Counted from the first letter of the stretch, positions 7,476 to 15,352 are shown. The stretch: 64,000 nucleotides of DNA from Sphingobacterium pedocola (GCF_015209965.1 NZ_MU158690.1:855867-919866), one strand, 5' to 3'. A program made the numbers and translations. The notes: generated by a model not told the origin, from the sequence alone.

Positions 7476-7888
7476 ATGACAACAACGATAACCCTCCATC
7501 TCCGGCGGAAATACGGGGAGCGGGGCACTAACGTAACGGCACGATCTATTTTCTAGGAGAACCGATCTGCCACACGATAGAACTGCCCTGGCAGGACAAT
7601 ACGCCAAACAAAAGCTGTATTCCCGAAGGACGCTACAAGCTCGAAAAAAGGGTTTATCCCAAAAATGGGGAGCAGGTTGGAATTCCATCTGTACAGGGAC
7701 GCGAAGCGATCCTGATCCATGCCGCAAACAACGCTGCGACGGAAATAAGAGGCTGCATTGCCCCGGTTACGACGCTGACAGGTGAAGGTACAGGCGACGA
7801 AAGCGCAAAAGCCCTCAAAGAGCTGAAATCCCTCGTTTACGGGCTGTGGGATATGGGAGCAGAAGTTTACTTGGAGATCAGGGGTTAG
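7476..7888 (+). pseudogene. DUF5675-family gene frameshifted by a 5-bp tandem duplication
   Basis: From the ATG at 7476 the frame reads 26 codons to a TAG at 7554-7556. The rest of a typical DUF5675 protein (GEPICHTIELPWQDN, then IPEGRYKLEKR, then GREAILIHAAN and GCIAPVTTLTG) continues in another frame to the TAG at 7886-7888. The cause is visible: TAACG is duplicated in tandem at 7529-7533 and 7534-7538. Removing one copy restores one frame reading GTNGTIYFLGEP across the junction, as in intact relatives. The downstream part is otherwise undamaged, so the event is recent, a reversible slippage, or a sequencing artefact. DUF5675 is a small domain often found in phage-like and envelope clusters; its function is not established. 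Confidence 0.85.
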
Positions 7889-8029
7889 GAGCTAGGTGAT
7901 CGGGGAGCGGGAATCGGGTAGCCGAGAACGGGAATCGGATTTCTGATTCCCGATTCCGGTTCTCACATCTAATATCTAAAATCTAATGTATAACATCTTA
8001 ATACTCAATACTTAATACTTAATACTATT
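7889..8029 (+). repeat. Type I low-complexity junction with hairpin words
   Basis: The stop codon of the preceding frame lies in a GGGGTTAGGAGCTAGG word. Then come GGGAGCGGGAATCGGG and the inverse-complementary CCCGATTCCGG, then ACATCTAATATCT and ACTTAATACTTAATACT up to the next ATG. The word order is the same as at 5514-5735. Confidence 0.65.
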
Positions 8030-8386
8030 ATGCGTAACATTATAAACAAAATCAGCAAAGCGGTACAGGTGGTACTACTTGCTCCAATCAAGTTGCCGGG
8101 GAAGGCATTGAATATTCTAAAATACGTAGCTGTCGGTTTAGGCATCATCGAATCCGTTCTGGATAATGGGAAGCCGGAATCGGAAACCCGAGACCAGAAA
8201 GGGAAACAGGAACATAGCGGCGAAGAGAGCAGAGACGATGGCGCTTCAACCGGCATTGCCCATCCGCCTGCGGAAGTGAACCTTGATGATGACGCAAGTG
8301 TAGAAACTGAGCAGGCGGCTTACTCTGCACAATCGGATATCGTGCGGCCGAACACGGCTGCAGAAAAGGAGGTAAGTGATGAATAG
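8030..8386 (+). CDS. Small protein with hydrophobic N-terminus and acidic tail
   Basis: A 118-residue product. Residues 1-42 include a basic amphipathic start and a hydrophobic stretch (about residues 10-42) that could be a membrane segment. Residues 45-118 are highly charged, low in complexity and net acidic. No family is recognised. It overlaps the next small membrane-protein gene by 8 bp, so the two are probably co-translated. The stretch GKPESETRDQKGKQE is encoded by GGGAAGCCGGAATCGG words like those of the surrounding repeats, which suggests part of the gene arose from, or is invaded by, such sequence. Confidence 0.55.
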   Translation: MRNIINKISKAVQVVLLAPIKLPGKALNILKYVAVGLGIIESVLDNGKPESETRDQKGKQEHSGEESRDDGASTGIAHPPAEVNLDDDASVETEQAAYSAQSDIVRPNTAAEKEVSDE

Positions 8387-8543
8387 TCATGGTGGTGGTT
8401 GGTTTCCCGTGCTGGGCGGAAGCTGTTGCAGCATCATGGGTTTAATTCCTTGGCACAACCTCCTGCAGACGGTGGTATTAGCTATCGTAGGCACATTGGT
8501 GAGTTACCTACTGACGCGGCTATTGCAGGGTAGAAAGAAGTAA
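8379..8543 (+). CDS. 54-residue single-pass membrane protein
   Basis: ATG at 8379 to TAA at 8541-8543 gives 54 residues, with a Gly/Cys-rich start (MNSHGGGWF, then GSCCS), one membrane helix (about residues 28-48, LLQTVVLAIVGTLVSYLLTRLL) and a basic GRKK tail. AAAAGGAGG at 8364-8372 lies 6 nt upstream, an unusually good Shine-Dalgarno for this phylum. Size and topology resemble small holin-like or accessory membrane proteins, but no family is recognised. It is the last gene before a strong terminator. Confidence 0.55.
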   Translation: MNSHGGGWFPVLGGSCCSIMGLIPWHNLLQTVVLAIVGTLVSYLLTRLLQGRKK

Positions 8544-8702
8544 GACAAATAACATAGGTATTAGCCACAATTAGAACGCATCGCGAAAAGTGGTGCGTTT
8601 TTAATCTCATATTTAATTTTTATAGAGTTGTAAGTATGATTACAACTTTAAGTATATTTAATATGTTTAAATCTTAATTATAATGTCTACATCCGTAAAA
8701 TG

Positions 8703-8733
8703 GAGACGACTTATTATGGTCGTCTCGTTTTTT
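8703..8733 (+). terminator. Rho-independent terminator
   Basis: GAGACGAC (8703-8710), an 8-nt loop and GTCGTCTC (8719-8726) form a perfect 8-bp stem followed by GTTTTTTATT. It closes the small-gene cluster. Confidence 0.8.
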
Positions 8734-8756
8734 ATTAAAGTACAATGTTATAGCAC

Positions 8757-9142
8757 CTAAGTTGTGAGCAGCCATTTCCACGCTGGAATGACCAATATCT
8801 TTACACCGTCAATTTCGAATTCTTCTTCTTCTTCGGCGGTAATAATCCAAGCTTGTGGTGCGTGGCAATATGCTGCAGCTTTTAGGAGCCCTTTTAATTC
8901 CCTGCTCCGGGTATCAGCGTTGGCAATTGTCCAGCTTACCTGCACGGGTAGTGGCTCCTGGCCGTCGCCATAAATGAGGAAGTCACATTCACCAGATTCA
9001 TTAAAATAATAAATATTGGTATCGTAAATATTTCCAAACAGCCGATATAATTTCGCGGGGTGTAAGAGGTTTTTTAAGTAATTCGAGCTTGTTTACAGAT
9101 AATATTTCCTTGAGATAATATTTCCTTGAGAGTTTCTTTCAT
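8757..9142 (-). pseudogene. Internally deleted AAA ATPase (ATP-binding/DUF4143 type)
   Basis: Reading leftwards from the ATG at 9142, the start (MKETLKEILS, then VNKLELLKKPLTPREII once a 16-bp duplication is ignored) matches the N-terminus of common Bacteroidota AAA ATPases of about 380 residues. It then jumps to the C-terminal part (NIYYFNESGECDFLI, later ELKGLLKAAAYC and the ending VLIPAWKWLL-like segment ILVIPAWKWLL). The Walker A/B core and about 250 residues are absent. A tandem duplication at 9097-9128 also shifts the frame near the start, and in-frame stops follow. The gene is dead. Intact relatives are often mobile or toxin-like accessory ATPases. Confidence 0.75.
9097..9128. repeat. 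16-bp tandem duplication inside the ATPase remnant
   Basis: AGATAATATTTCCTTG occurs at 9097-9112 and again at 9113-9128 with no spacer. It shifts the reading frame of the leftward ATPase remnant after its tenth codon. Confidence 0.9.
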
Positions 9143-9155
9143 AGGAAGCTAAATT

Positions 9156-9201
9156 TATAAAAAGTTTCACTGAGTGAGATACAAAATATATAAAAAGTTT
9201 C
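9156..9201. repeat. Direct repeats upstream of the ATPase remnant
   Basis: TATAAAAAGTTTC occurs at 9156-9168 and 9189-9201 (33 bp apart). This AT-rich region is the probable promoter of the dead ATPase gene. A GGCTGT...ACAGCC hairpin (9286-9305) follows, before the promoter of the rightward regulator; nothing else is seen in 9202-9326. Confidence 0.4.
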
Positions 9202-9326
9202 GTTTTGTGAGCGAAATATTTGCAGTAAAATATCCATAAGTCCTCCGATGATTCTGTTTAGGCAGTTCCATTTTGATAAACTGAAGGCTGTGATATTGGA
9301 CAGCCGTAATATTTAATTTGGAGGTC

Positions 9327-9357
9327 TTGTTTTTTTAAATAAAACCGAGTACTTTTG
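9327..9357 (+). promoter_or_regulatory. Promoter at the head of the polysaccharide locus
   Basis: TTG (9327-9329), a 20-nt spacer and TACTTTTG (9350-9357) match the Bacteroidota -33/-7 consensus exactly. A start near 9364 gives a very short leader and supports the ATG at 9379 over the upstream TTG codons, which lie inside the -7 box. Confidence 0.65.
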
Positions 9358-9378
9358 TTGCTCAATGCTACTGATGCT

Positions 9379-9894
9379 ATGTTAGAAACCCTGATTACGT
9401 CCAAGACGCGACTAAAGCTTTTGATTAAGTTTTTTGTCTATGCTACCAACAAGGGTTACTTGCGAGGCTTGGCGGAAGAATTTCATGAATCGACCAATGC
9501 GATCCGTAAAGAACTTAATCAGTTGACAGATGCGGGCTACCTAACCCGCGAGCAGCAAGACAATAAGGTGATATACCAAGCGAACAACCAACACCCACTT
9601 TTCAATTCTCTTCAGCGACTGATCCGGGATTACCTGGGAATGGATGAGCTGATTGATAATATATTTGCAAAGGCGGGCGACATTGAACAGATCAGTTTGA
9701 TGGGTGATTACGCAAGAGGCATCGATTCTGGAACATTAGAAGTATGTATATTAGGAAATGATCTCGATACGGATTACTTATCGCGGTTAGCAAATAAGTC
9801 ATCGGAGCTTTTAAAAAAATCCGTGAAACTTTATTTTGAAAAGTCGCCCGTAGCCGTACATCAGATCATACTGTTTAAAAAAATAGGCGGATAG
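9379..9894 (+). CDS. Winged-helix regulator with nucleotidyltransferase-like C-terminus
   Basis: A 171-residue protein starting MLETLITSKTRLKLL, the usual start of this Bacteroidota family. Residues 8-75 form an ArsR-like winged helix (STNAIRKELNQLTDAGYL is the recognition region). Residues about 90-170 resemble a degenerate nucleotidyltransferase/MNT fold (ISLMGDYARGIDSG), without the acidic catalytic pair I would expect of an active enzyme. Such proteins often stand first in surface polysaccharide loci and are taken to control them. It has its own promoter. A degraded second copy of its last 90 bp lies at 10935-11024, implying a past duplication. A role as locus regulator is inference from position. 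Confidence 0.75.
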   Translation: MLETLITSKTRLKLLIKFFVYATNKGYLRGLAEEFHESTNAIRKELNQLTDAGYLTREQQDNKVIYQANNQHPLFNSLQRLIRDYLGMDELIDNIFAKAGDIEQISLMGDYARGIDSGTLEVCILGNDLDTDYLSRLANKSSELLKKSVKLYFEKSPVAVHQIILFKKIGG

Positions 9895-9955
9895 GCGGAT
9901 ACGCAGATAGGCAAATTCGCGAATACGCAAATACGCAAATACGCAAAAAGAAAAA
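9895..9955 (+). repeat. Type II GCAAATAC low-complexity repeat
   Basis: About eight degenerate copies of an 8-9 bp word (GCGGATAG, GCAGATAG, GCAAATTC, GCGAATAC, GCAAATAC) run from the stop of the regulator to the next start codon. The word differs from the type I element. Confidence 0.75.
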
Positions 9956-10468
9956 ATGATAGAAACTAACCGCATAGAACACAAAGAAAGGTTAACTGAC
10001 CATCTCGAAAAGGAGGTTGTTGCGTTCTTGAATTATCTTGGCGGTGGGATGATTTATCTTGGTATTGCTAAAGACGGTATGCGGATCTTTCGGGATATGG
10101 AATTGGTAGAACAGTTGGGATCTGCTGTGCCGAGAATTTTACGCGCCTATGCAAAAGAGTGTTTTCAGTTTTCGACCAATTTTATCAGAATGAGTTTTCC
10201 AATTAATCCCAGCATAGAGCCTGTCGGTGTAAATGAGGGATTAAATGTCGGTGTAAATGTCGGTGTAAATGTCGGTTTAAATGAATTGTTGGAGATCATT
10301 CGGAATAGCCCCGGAATAAATGCAAAAAAAATAGCTCAGTATTTTGATGTAGCCGACCGTACTTTGGAGCGTTGGCTAAAACAATTGAGAGACGAAGATA
10401 AAATCATATTTAAAGGAGCGCCCAAGACAGGGGGATACTTTATAAAGGAGAAGCAAATACGCGAATAG
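9956..10468 (+). pseudogene. AlbA_2/RecG-like regulator with a large internal deletion
   Basis: The 170-codon frame is open, but it joins the start of an AlbA_2 (divergent AAA_4) protein (MIETNRIEHKERLTDHLEKE, then VAFLNYLGGGMIYLGI) directly to the far C-terminal part of the same family (RIFRDMELVEQLGSAVPRIL). Relatives have over 200 residues between these blocks, including most of the AlbA_2 domain and the helicase-like middle. A winged helix remains (residues about 115-165). A 60-bp array of 12-bp repeats encodes the VGVN motif. The deletion keeps frame, so a short DNA-binding product is possible, but the ancestral activity should be lost. Confidence 0.7.
10223..10282 (+). repeat. Five 12-bp tandem repeats in coding sequence
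   Basis: Units of GTCGGTGTAAAT (10223, 10247, 10259) and variants (10235 and 10271) encode VGVN-EGLN-VGVN-VGVN-VGLN. Copy number could vary by slippage without changing frame. Similar linkers occur in other members of this family. Confidence 0.85.
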
Positions 10469-10506
10469 GCTAATTCGCAGATTCGCGACTACGCAAATAA
10501 AAAAAG
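10466..10506 (+). repeat. Type II repeat, short block
   Basis: GCGAATAGGC, TTCGCAGATTCGCG and ACGCAAATA words fill the whole gap between the AlbA_2 remnant and the next start codon. Confidence 0.65.
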
Positions 10507-10864
10507 ATGAGAATATTCTATTTCGAAAAATTGGAGGTGTGGCAAGAATCTAGAGCTTTGGTGAAAGAACTATATTTGGAGACCAAAAGTTTTCCGGTGG
10601 AAGAAAAGTTTGGCTTAATATCACAAATAAGACGAGCTGCCCTAAGTATTTCCGCTAATATTGCGGAAGGTATGTCGAGAGGGACAGAAAAGGATAAAGC
10701 ACGTTATCAATCAAGCTTTTGGTTCAGCTATTGAGGTAGTCAATTTTTTAGTGTTGGCAAACGATTTAGAATTTTTGACAGATGAAGTGTATATAAAATT
10801 ACGAGAAAAAACAGAAAAGATTACGAATCAGTTGAATAGTTTGTATAATAAGTTTAATAAATAG
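10507..10864 (+). pseudogene. Four-helix-bundle (S23/IVP-type) gene with a frameshift
   Basis: The first 65 codons (FEKLEVWQESRALVKELY, later ALSISANIAEGMSRGTEKDK) match the N-terminal two helices of the bacterial four-helix-bundle family related to 23S rRNA intervening-sequence proteins. The frame then runs into a stop at 10732. The remaining helices (INQAFGSAIEVVNFLVLAND onwards) continue in another frame to the TAA at 10862-10864. The break is at about 10703-10707 (CACGTTATCAATC), where relatives have ARFINQ, so two bases appear to be missing. An intact relative is at 36060-36428. The family's function is unclear. Confidence 0.8.
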
Positions 10865-10912
10865 GCGAGTACGCGAATATGCGAATCTGCAAATAGGCAA
10901 ACGTGCAATTAA
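10862..10912 (+). repeat. Type II repeat block
   Basis: GCGAGTAC, GCGAATAT, GCGAATCT, GCAAATAG and GCAAACGT words directly follow the stop of the four-helix-bundle remnant. Confidence 0.65.
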
Positions 10913-10934
10913 ACAAGAAATACGGCATAGAAAT

Positions 10935-11024
10935 TGTTGTTAGCAGGCAAGTCATCGGAATGTTACAAAAATCCGTTAACTTTATTTTGAGAAACAACCG
11001 TATTAGTACATTTATTATTTTAAG
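10935..11024 (+). pseudogene. Relic of a second copy of the locus regulator
   Basis: This stretch aligns with 9785-9875, the 3' end of the winged-helix regulator gene: AAGTCATCGGA, AAAAATCCGT and ACTTTATTTTGA occur in the same order and spacing in both. Frame is lost (TGA in the matching frame). Type II repeats flank it on both sides. It looks like the tail of a tandem duplicate otherwise deleted. Confidence 0.65.
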
Positions 11025-11025
11025 C

Positions 11026-11110
11026 AGATCCGCAGATTCGCAGATATGCAGTTAAGCAAATCCGCAGTTAAGCAAATAAGCAAATATGCAGTTAGGCAAA
11101 TAAGCAGTTT
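11026..11110 (+). repeat. Type II repeat block
   Basis: About ten degenerate 8-bp words (GCAGATCC, GCAGATTC, GCAGATAT, GCAGTTAA, GCAAATCC, GCAAATAA, GCAAATAT) run into the next reading frame. Confidence 0.75.
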
Positions 11111-11167
11111 ATGAAATCGGAAACTAGTAAAAACTTGGACACAAACATTAAAAGCGATAGACATAGT

Positions 11168-11593
11168 ATGCGCGTTGGTATTACCTTTTCGGCGTTCGAC
11201 CTGTTACATGCAGGACATATCAAGATGCTCGAAGAGGCCAAACGCCAATGCGATTACCTCATTTGTGGTTTGCAGGTAGATCCTACCTTAGATCGTCCAG
11301 AAAAAAATAAACCCAGCCAGACCGTTGTAGAACGCTATATCCAACTGTCGGGTTGTAAGCATGTCGATGAGATCGTACCTTATTTAACCGAGCAGGATTT
11401 GGAAGATGTTTTGCGTTCATTTCAAATCGATGTGCGTATATTAGGTGATGAATATAAAGATAGAGACTTTACGGGCAGAGCATATTGTGAAGAAAAAGGA
11501 ATAGAGCTTTATTTCAATACACGCGATCACCGTTTTTCGAGTTCTGGATTAAGAAAGGTGGTTGCAGAGAAGGAGAATGGAAAAAAGGGTTAG
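11168..11593 (+). CDS. Cytidylyltransferase-family nucleotidyltransferase
   Basis: A 141-residue enzyme of the glycerol-3-phosphate/ethanolamine cytidylyltransferase fold: VGITFSAFDLLHAGH carries the HxGH nucleotide-binding motif, and RFSSSGLRK near the end is the ISSTxLR-type motif. Its usual chemistry is transfer of a nucleotidyl group from CTP or ATP to a phosphorylated alcohol or sugar. Close relatives are common near polysaccharide loci in Bacteroidota; the substrate is unknown. I prefer the ATG at 11168 because family members start MKVGITF. An in-frame ATG at 11111 would add 19 low-complexity residues right after the type II repeat. Confidence 0.8.
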   Translation: MRVGITFSAFDLLHAGHIKMLEEAKRQCDYLICGLQVDPTLDRPEKNKPSQTVVERYIQLSGCKHVDEIVPYLTEQDLEDVLRSFQIDVRILGDEYKDRDFTGRAYCEEKGIELYFNTRDHRFSSSGLRKVVAEKENGKKG

Positions 11594-11637
11594 TGACTAG
11601 GAGTTAGAGATTAGGGGTTAGAAATAAATAAAATAAT
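11594..11637 (+). repeat. Type I low-complexity junction
   Basis: The TAG stop of the preceding gene lies in GGGTTAGTGACTAGG, followed by GTTAGAGATTAGGGGTTAG and an A-rich run up to the next ATG. Confidence 0.6.
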
Positions 11638-13002
11638 ATGCAAACCGAGCGAAGCGAGTTCATGGATGCGATAAAGAATAAACAAAACTCCGTAGTAGGC
11701 GAATTCGCGAATACGCAAATTAAAAAAATTGCCATTATCGGGCAAGGATATGTAGGTCTTCCGTTGGCCATTGAATTTGCATCACATTTTCCAGTGGTGG
11801 GATTTGATATTAATGCAGATCGTGTTGCGGAATTGAATGAAGCCAAAGATAGTACACGTGAAGCAGATTTAGACAAGCTGGAGACGGTTATCAAAACAGC
11901 GAGAGATACCAATTTTGTAAAGGGCTATCGTGCTTCTTCTTCATTAGATGACATTCGGGAAGCACATATTTTTATTGTGACTGTACCCACGCCTATTGAT
12001 CGTTACAACTCGCCGGATTTACAACCGTTACTGAAAGCGACTACCATGTTAGGCGAAGTGATTAAATGTGGAGATATCGTGATTTACGAATCCACGGTCT
12101 ATCCGGGTTGCACCGAAGAAGAGTGTGTTCCGCTATTGGAACAGATCTCCGGATTAACCTTTAACACCGATTTTTTTGTTGGTTATTCACCCGAGCGGAT
12201 CAATCCGGGCGACAAGGTAAATACGCTGACAACCATAAAAAAGGTGACTTCGGGTTCCACACCCGCAATTGCCGAGGAAATAGATCAATTATATCAAAAA
12301 ATTATATTGGCTGGCACGCATAAGGCACCTTCAATTAAAGTAGCGGAGGCGTCAAAAGCAATCGAAAATGCCCAACGCGACGTCAATATCTCGTTCGTTA
12401 ACGAGCTGGCATTGATATTTGACCGTGTTGGTATTGATACCAATGATGTGTTGGAGGCAGCAGGTACCAAATTCAACTTTTTGAAATATAGACCCGGTTT
12501 GGTTGGTGGACATTGTATATCCGTTGATCCGTATTATCTAGCGCATAAAGCGGAGCAACTGGGTTATCATCCAGATGTGATTCTATCCGGTCGTCGGGTA
12601 AATGATTCTATGGCCCGCTTTGTCGCTTCCAAAGTGGTTAAATTAATGATCGGCAAGGGTATCAACGTCAAGGATTCAAAAGCATTGATATTAGGTATTA
12701 CGTTTAAAGAGAATTGTCCCGATGTACGGAATACCAAAGTAATAGATATCCGTAAAGAATTGATTGAATATGGTGTTGAGGTCGATATTTACGATCCGTG
12801 GGCGGATCGCGAAGAAGTTTCTCACGAATACGGCATCAAGTTGCTAAGCGAATCACCAGTCACCAAGTATGAAGCGGTGATATTGGCTGTAGCGCATCAT
12901 GAATTTTTAACATATAATATTAAATCATTAACAAGAGATACGAGTGTCGTATTTGATATCAAAGGTTGTTTAGACCGAAATAACGTAGACGCAAGATTGT
13001 AA
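11638..13002 (+). CDS. tviB: UDP-N-acetyl-D-glucosamine 6-dehydrogenase (TviB/WbpA type)
   Basis: A 454-residue NAD-dependent dehydrogenase that oxidises UDP-GlcNAc (or UDP-GalNAc) at C6 to the uronic acid. It has the Rossmann motif [14 protein letters not shown] (residues 34-47), the central helix with [18 protein letters not shown], the catalytic Cys293 in [14 protein letters not shown], and a C-terminal [14 protein letters not shown] segment typical of TviB. The first 30 residues are not family-like: residues 21-30 ([10 protein letters not shown]) are encoded by a type II repeat block (GGCGAATTCGCGAATACGCAAAT, 11699-11721). The first ATG is at 11638 and another at 11662; none lies between the repeat and the Rossmann core. 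It opens the sugar-nucleotide part of the locus. Confidence 0.88.
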   Translation: MQTERSEFMDAIKNKQNSVVGEFANTQIKKIAIIGQGYVGLPLAIEFASHFPVVGFDINADRVAELNEAKDSTREADLDKLETVIKTARDTNFVKGYRASSSLDDIREAHIFIVTVPTPIDRYNSPDLQPLLKATTMLGEVIKCGDIVIYESTVYPGCTEEECVPLLEQISGLTFNTDFFVGYSPERINPGDKVNTLTTIKKVTSGSTPAIAEEIDQLYQKIILAGTHKAPSIKVAEASKAIENAQRDVNISFVNELALIFDRVGIDTNDVLEAAGTKFNFLKYRPGLVGGHCISVDPYYLAHKAEQLGYHPDVILSGRRVNDSMARFVASKVVKLMIGKGINVKDSKALILGITFKENCPDVRNTKVIDIRKELIEYGVEVDIYDPWADREEVSHEYGIKLLSESPVTKYEAVILAVAHHEFLTYNIKSLTRDTSVVFDIKGCLDRNNVDARL

Positions 13003-13015
13003 AAAGAATATATTT

Positions 13016-14131
13016 ATGAGCAAAAACCTTATTGTCTTTGGTACAAGGCCAGAAGCTATTAAAATGGCTCCCTTAGTAAAAGAATTCAAAAAGCATCCCG
13101 AGTTAGATACCAAAGTTTGCGTAACGGCACAGCACCGCGAAATGTTGGATCAGGTGCTGGAATTTTTTGATATCACGCCCGATTACGATATGGATTTGAT
13201 GAAGCCAAATCAGAACCTCTACTCCCTCACTGCAGATATCCTCACCGGACTTAAGCCAATCTTGGAGGAGTACCAACCTGATTATGTTTATGTGCATGGC
13301 GATACAAGCACCACGATGGCGGCAAGTATTGCCGCTTTTTATTCCGGTGCCCAAGTCTGTCATGTGGAAGCAGGCCTGCGTACTCATAATAAGCGGTCAC
13401 CATTTCCCGAAGAAATTAATAGGCAGGTTACCGGTCGAATTGCGGATTTTCATTTTTCGCCTACTATGGCTTCGGAACAAAATCTTCTTCAGGAGAATGT
13501 GAATAAAGACACGATATTAGTTACGGGCAATACGGTTATCGATGCTTTATTTGATAGCTCCGAACGGGTTAAAGATTTGGATAATGTAGAAATCAATAAA
13601 TTAAAAGAACTCGTAGATGCATCTAAAAAAATAATCTTAGTAACAGGTCATCGCCGCGAAAATCATGGACAGGGTTTTATCAATATATGTGAAGCGTTAA
13701 AAGAGATCGCGCTTAATAATTCGGATGTTCAAATTATTTACCCCGTGCATTTAAACCCGAATGTCAAGGGGCCGGTTTACGCCATATTATCAGGTATCGA
13801 TAATATTCAACTTATCGATCCGCTGGCGTATCCAGCATTTGTCTGGTTAATGAACCGATCGTATCTAATCATTACCGACTCTGGCGGGGTGCAAGAAGAA
13901 GCGCCTAGTCTAGGAAAGCCGGTACTAGTAATGCGAGATACGACCGAACGTCCAGAAGCCGTTGACGCCGGAACAGTTATTTTAGTAGGAACTGATAAAA
14001 ATTTGATTGTGAGTGAATGCCGTTCACTGTTAATTGATGAGGAACGTTATAACAGTATGTCTGCTTTACACAACCCGTATGGAGATGGTAGAGCTTGTGA
14101 GAGAATAGCTAATTTTATTATAAATAGATAA
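13016..14131 (+). CDS. wecB: UDP-N-acetylglucosamine 2-epimerase, non-hydrolysing
   Basis: A 371-residue enzyme interconverting UDP-GlcNAc and UDP-ManNAc. Diagnostic segments are [15 protein letters not shown] near the N-terminus, [40 protein letters not shown] and the C-terminal [20 protein letters not shown] with TTERPEA. Length is as in WecB (about 375). It lies 13 bp after the TviB gene and 8 bp before wecC, which uses its product, so UDP-ManNAcA synthesis is complete here. No anomalies seen. Confidence 0.95.
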   Translation: MSKNLIVFGTRPEAIKMAPLVKEFKKHPELDTKVCVTAQHREMLDQVLEFFDITPDYDMDLMKPNQNLYSLTADILTGLKPILEEYQPDYVYVHGDTSTTMAASIAAFYSGAQVCHVEAGLRTHNKRSPFPEEINRQVTGRIADFHFSPTMASEQNLLQENVNKDTILVTGNTVIDALFDSSERVKDLDNVEINKLKELVDASKKIILVTGHRRENHGQGFINICEALKEIALNNSDVQIIYPVHLNPNVKGPVYAILSGIDNIQLIDPLAYPAFVWLMNRSYLIITDSGGVQEEAPSLGKPVLVMRDTTERPEAVDAGTVILVGTDKNLIVSECRSLLIDEERYNSMSALHNPYGDGRACERIANFIINR

Positions 14132-14139
14132 GATAAAAT

Positions 14140-15351
14140 ATGAATACAAAAGTTGTTACCATAGGACTGGGATATATCGGTTTGCCAACGTCCGCTTTAA
14201 TTGCAAACAATCAAATCCATGTACACGGTGTAGATATTTCACAGCATGTTGTGGATACTATCAACGCTGGCAAGATTCATATTGTAGAGCCGGATCTGGA
14301 TAAGGCTGTTGCAGAAGCTGTTCAGGAAGGCTATCTAAAGGCGGACACGAAACCGGTAGAGGCGGACACCTACTTGGTCGTTGTACCTACACCATTCAAA
14401 GGAGACCATCAACCAGACATTTCATATGTTAAGGCTGCTACTACGGGAATTTTACCTTTATTGAAAGAGGGGGATCTTTATATTATCGAGTCTACATCAC
14501 CTGTGGGAACTACCGAAAAAATGATGGATTATATCTTTGCAGAGCGACCAGAACTACAAGGTAAGATTTATCTCGCATATTGCCCGGAACGCGTATTGCC
14601 CGGTAATGTCATGTACGAGTTAGTGCATAATGATCGGGTGATAGGTGGCGTAAATGAAGATTCAACACAAAAGGCTTTATCATTTTACCGCCGGTTTGTA
14701 AAAGGCGAGCTACATCCGACAAATGCGCGGACTGCGGAAATGTGTAAATTAACTGAAAATGCGTCGCGGGATTCGCAAATTGCGTTTGCGAATGAGTTGT
14801 CCTTAATCTGTGACAAAGCGAACATCAATGTGTGGGATCTAATTCGTTTAGCGAACAAACATCCCCGCGTGAACATCCTGCAACCAGGTTGCGGTGTTGG
14901 TGGTCATTGCATTGCGGTAGATCCATACTTCTTAACAGCGGATTTCCCAATGGAATCTCGTATGATTGCCCAAGCACGTGAAACAAATAATTATAAATCT
15001 TTTTGGTGTGCGGAGAAAGTAAAATCAGCAAGACTAGAATTCGAATTAAAACAAGGTCGTGAGCCATCTATTGCTATTATGGGATTGGCATTCAAACCCA
15101 ATATTGATGATTTAAGAGAATCGCCTGCCATTCATATTGCAGAACGCGTATTACAGGATTCAGGTGATGCAGATATGTATATTGTTGAGCCTAACGTTCG
15201 AGAGCATAAAGTGTTTAAATTAACAAATTATAAAGATGCTGTTGAGAAGGCAGATATTGTTGTTTTTTTGGTCGCGCATAATGAGTTTAAGACATTAGAA
15301 TTTAATAACAGTCAGGTCATTCTTGACTTTTGCGGCGTAACAAATAAATGA
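14140..15351 (+). CDS. wecC: UDP-N-acetyl-D-mannosamine dehydrogenase
   Basis: A 403-residue dehydrogenase making UDP-ManNAcA from UDP-ManNAc in two NAD-dependent oxidations. It has the Rossmann motif IGLGYIGLPTSALIA (residues 8-22), VVVPTPFKGDHQPDISYV, IIESTSPVGTT, the lysine/asparagine helix CKLTENASRDSQIAFANEL and the catalytic Cys257 in GVGGHCIAVDPYF. It differs clearly from the TviB-type enzyme at 11638, so the locus carries two separate uronic-acid branches. It ends 1 bp before legB. Confidence 0.93.
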   Translation: MNTKVVTIGLGYIGLPTSALIANNQIHVHGVDISQHVVDTINAGKIHIVEPDLDKAVAEAVQEGYLKADTKPVEADTYLVVVPTPFKGDHQPDISYVKAATTGILPLLKEGDLYIIESTSPVGTTEKMMDYIFAERPELQGKIYLAYCPERVLPGNVMYELVHNDRVIGGVNEDSTQKALSFYRRFVKGELHPTNARTAEMCKLTENASRDSQIAFANELSLICDKANINVWDLIRLANKHPRVNILQPGCGVGGHCIAVDPYFLTADFPMESRMIAQARETNNYKSFWCAEKVKSARLEFELKQGREPSIAIMGLAFKPNIDDLRESPAIHIAERVLQDSGDADMYIVEPNVREHKVFKLTNYKDAVEKADIVVFLVAHNEFKTLEFNNSQVILDFCGVTNK

Positions 15352-15352
15352 T

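Noticed and set aside
9355..9378. TTG start upstream for the locus regulator
   Set aside because: These codons overlap the -7 box of a consensus promoter, and family members start at the downstream ATG.
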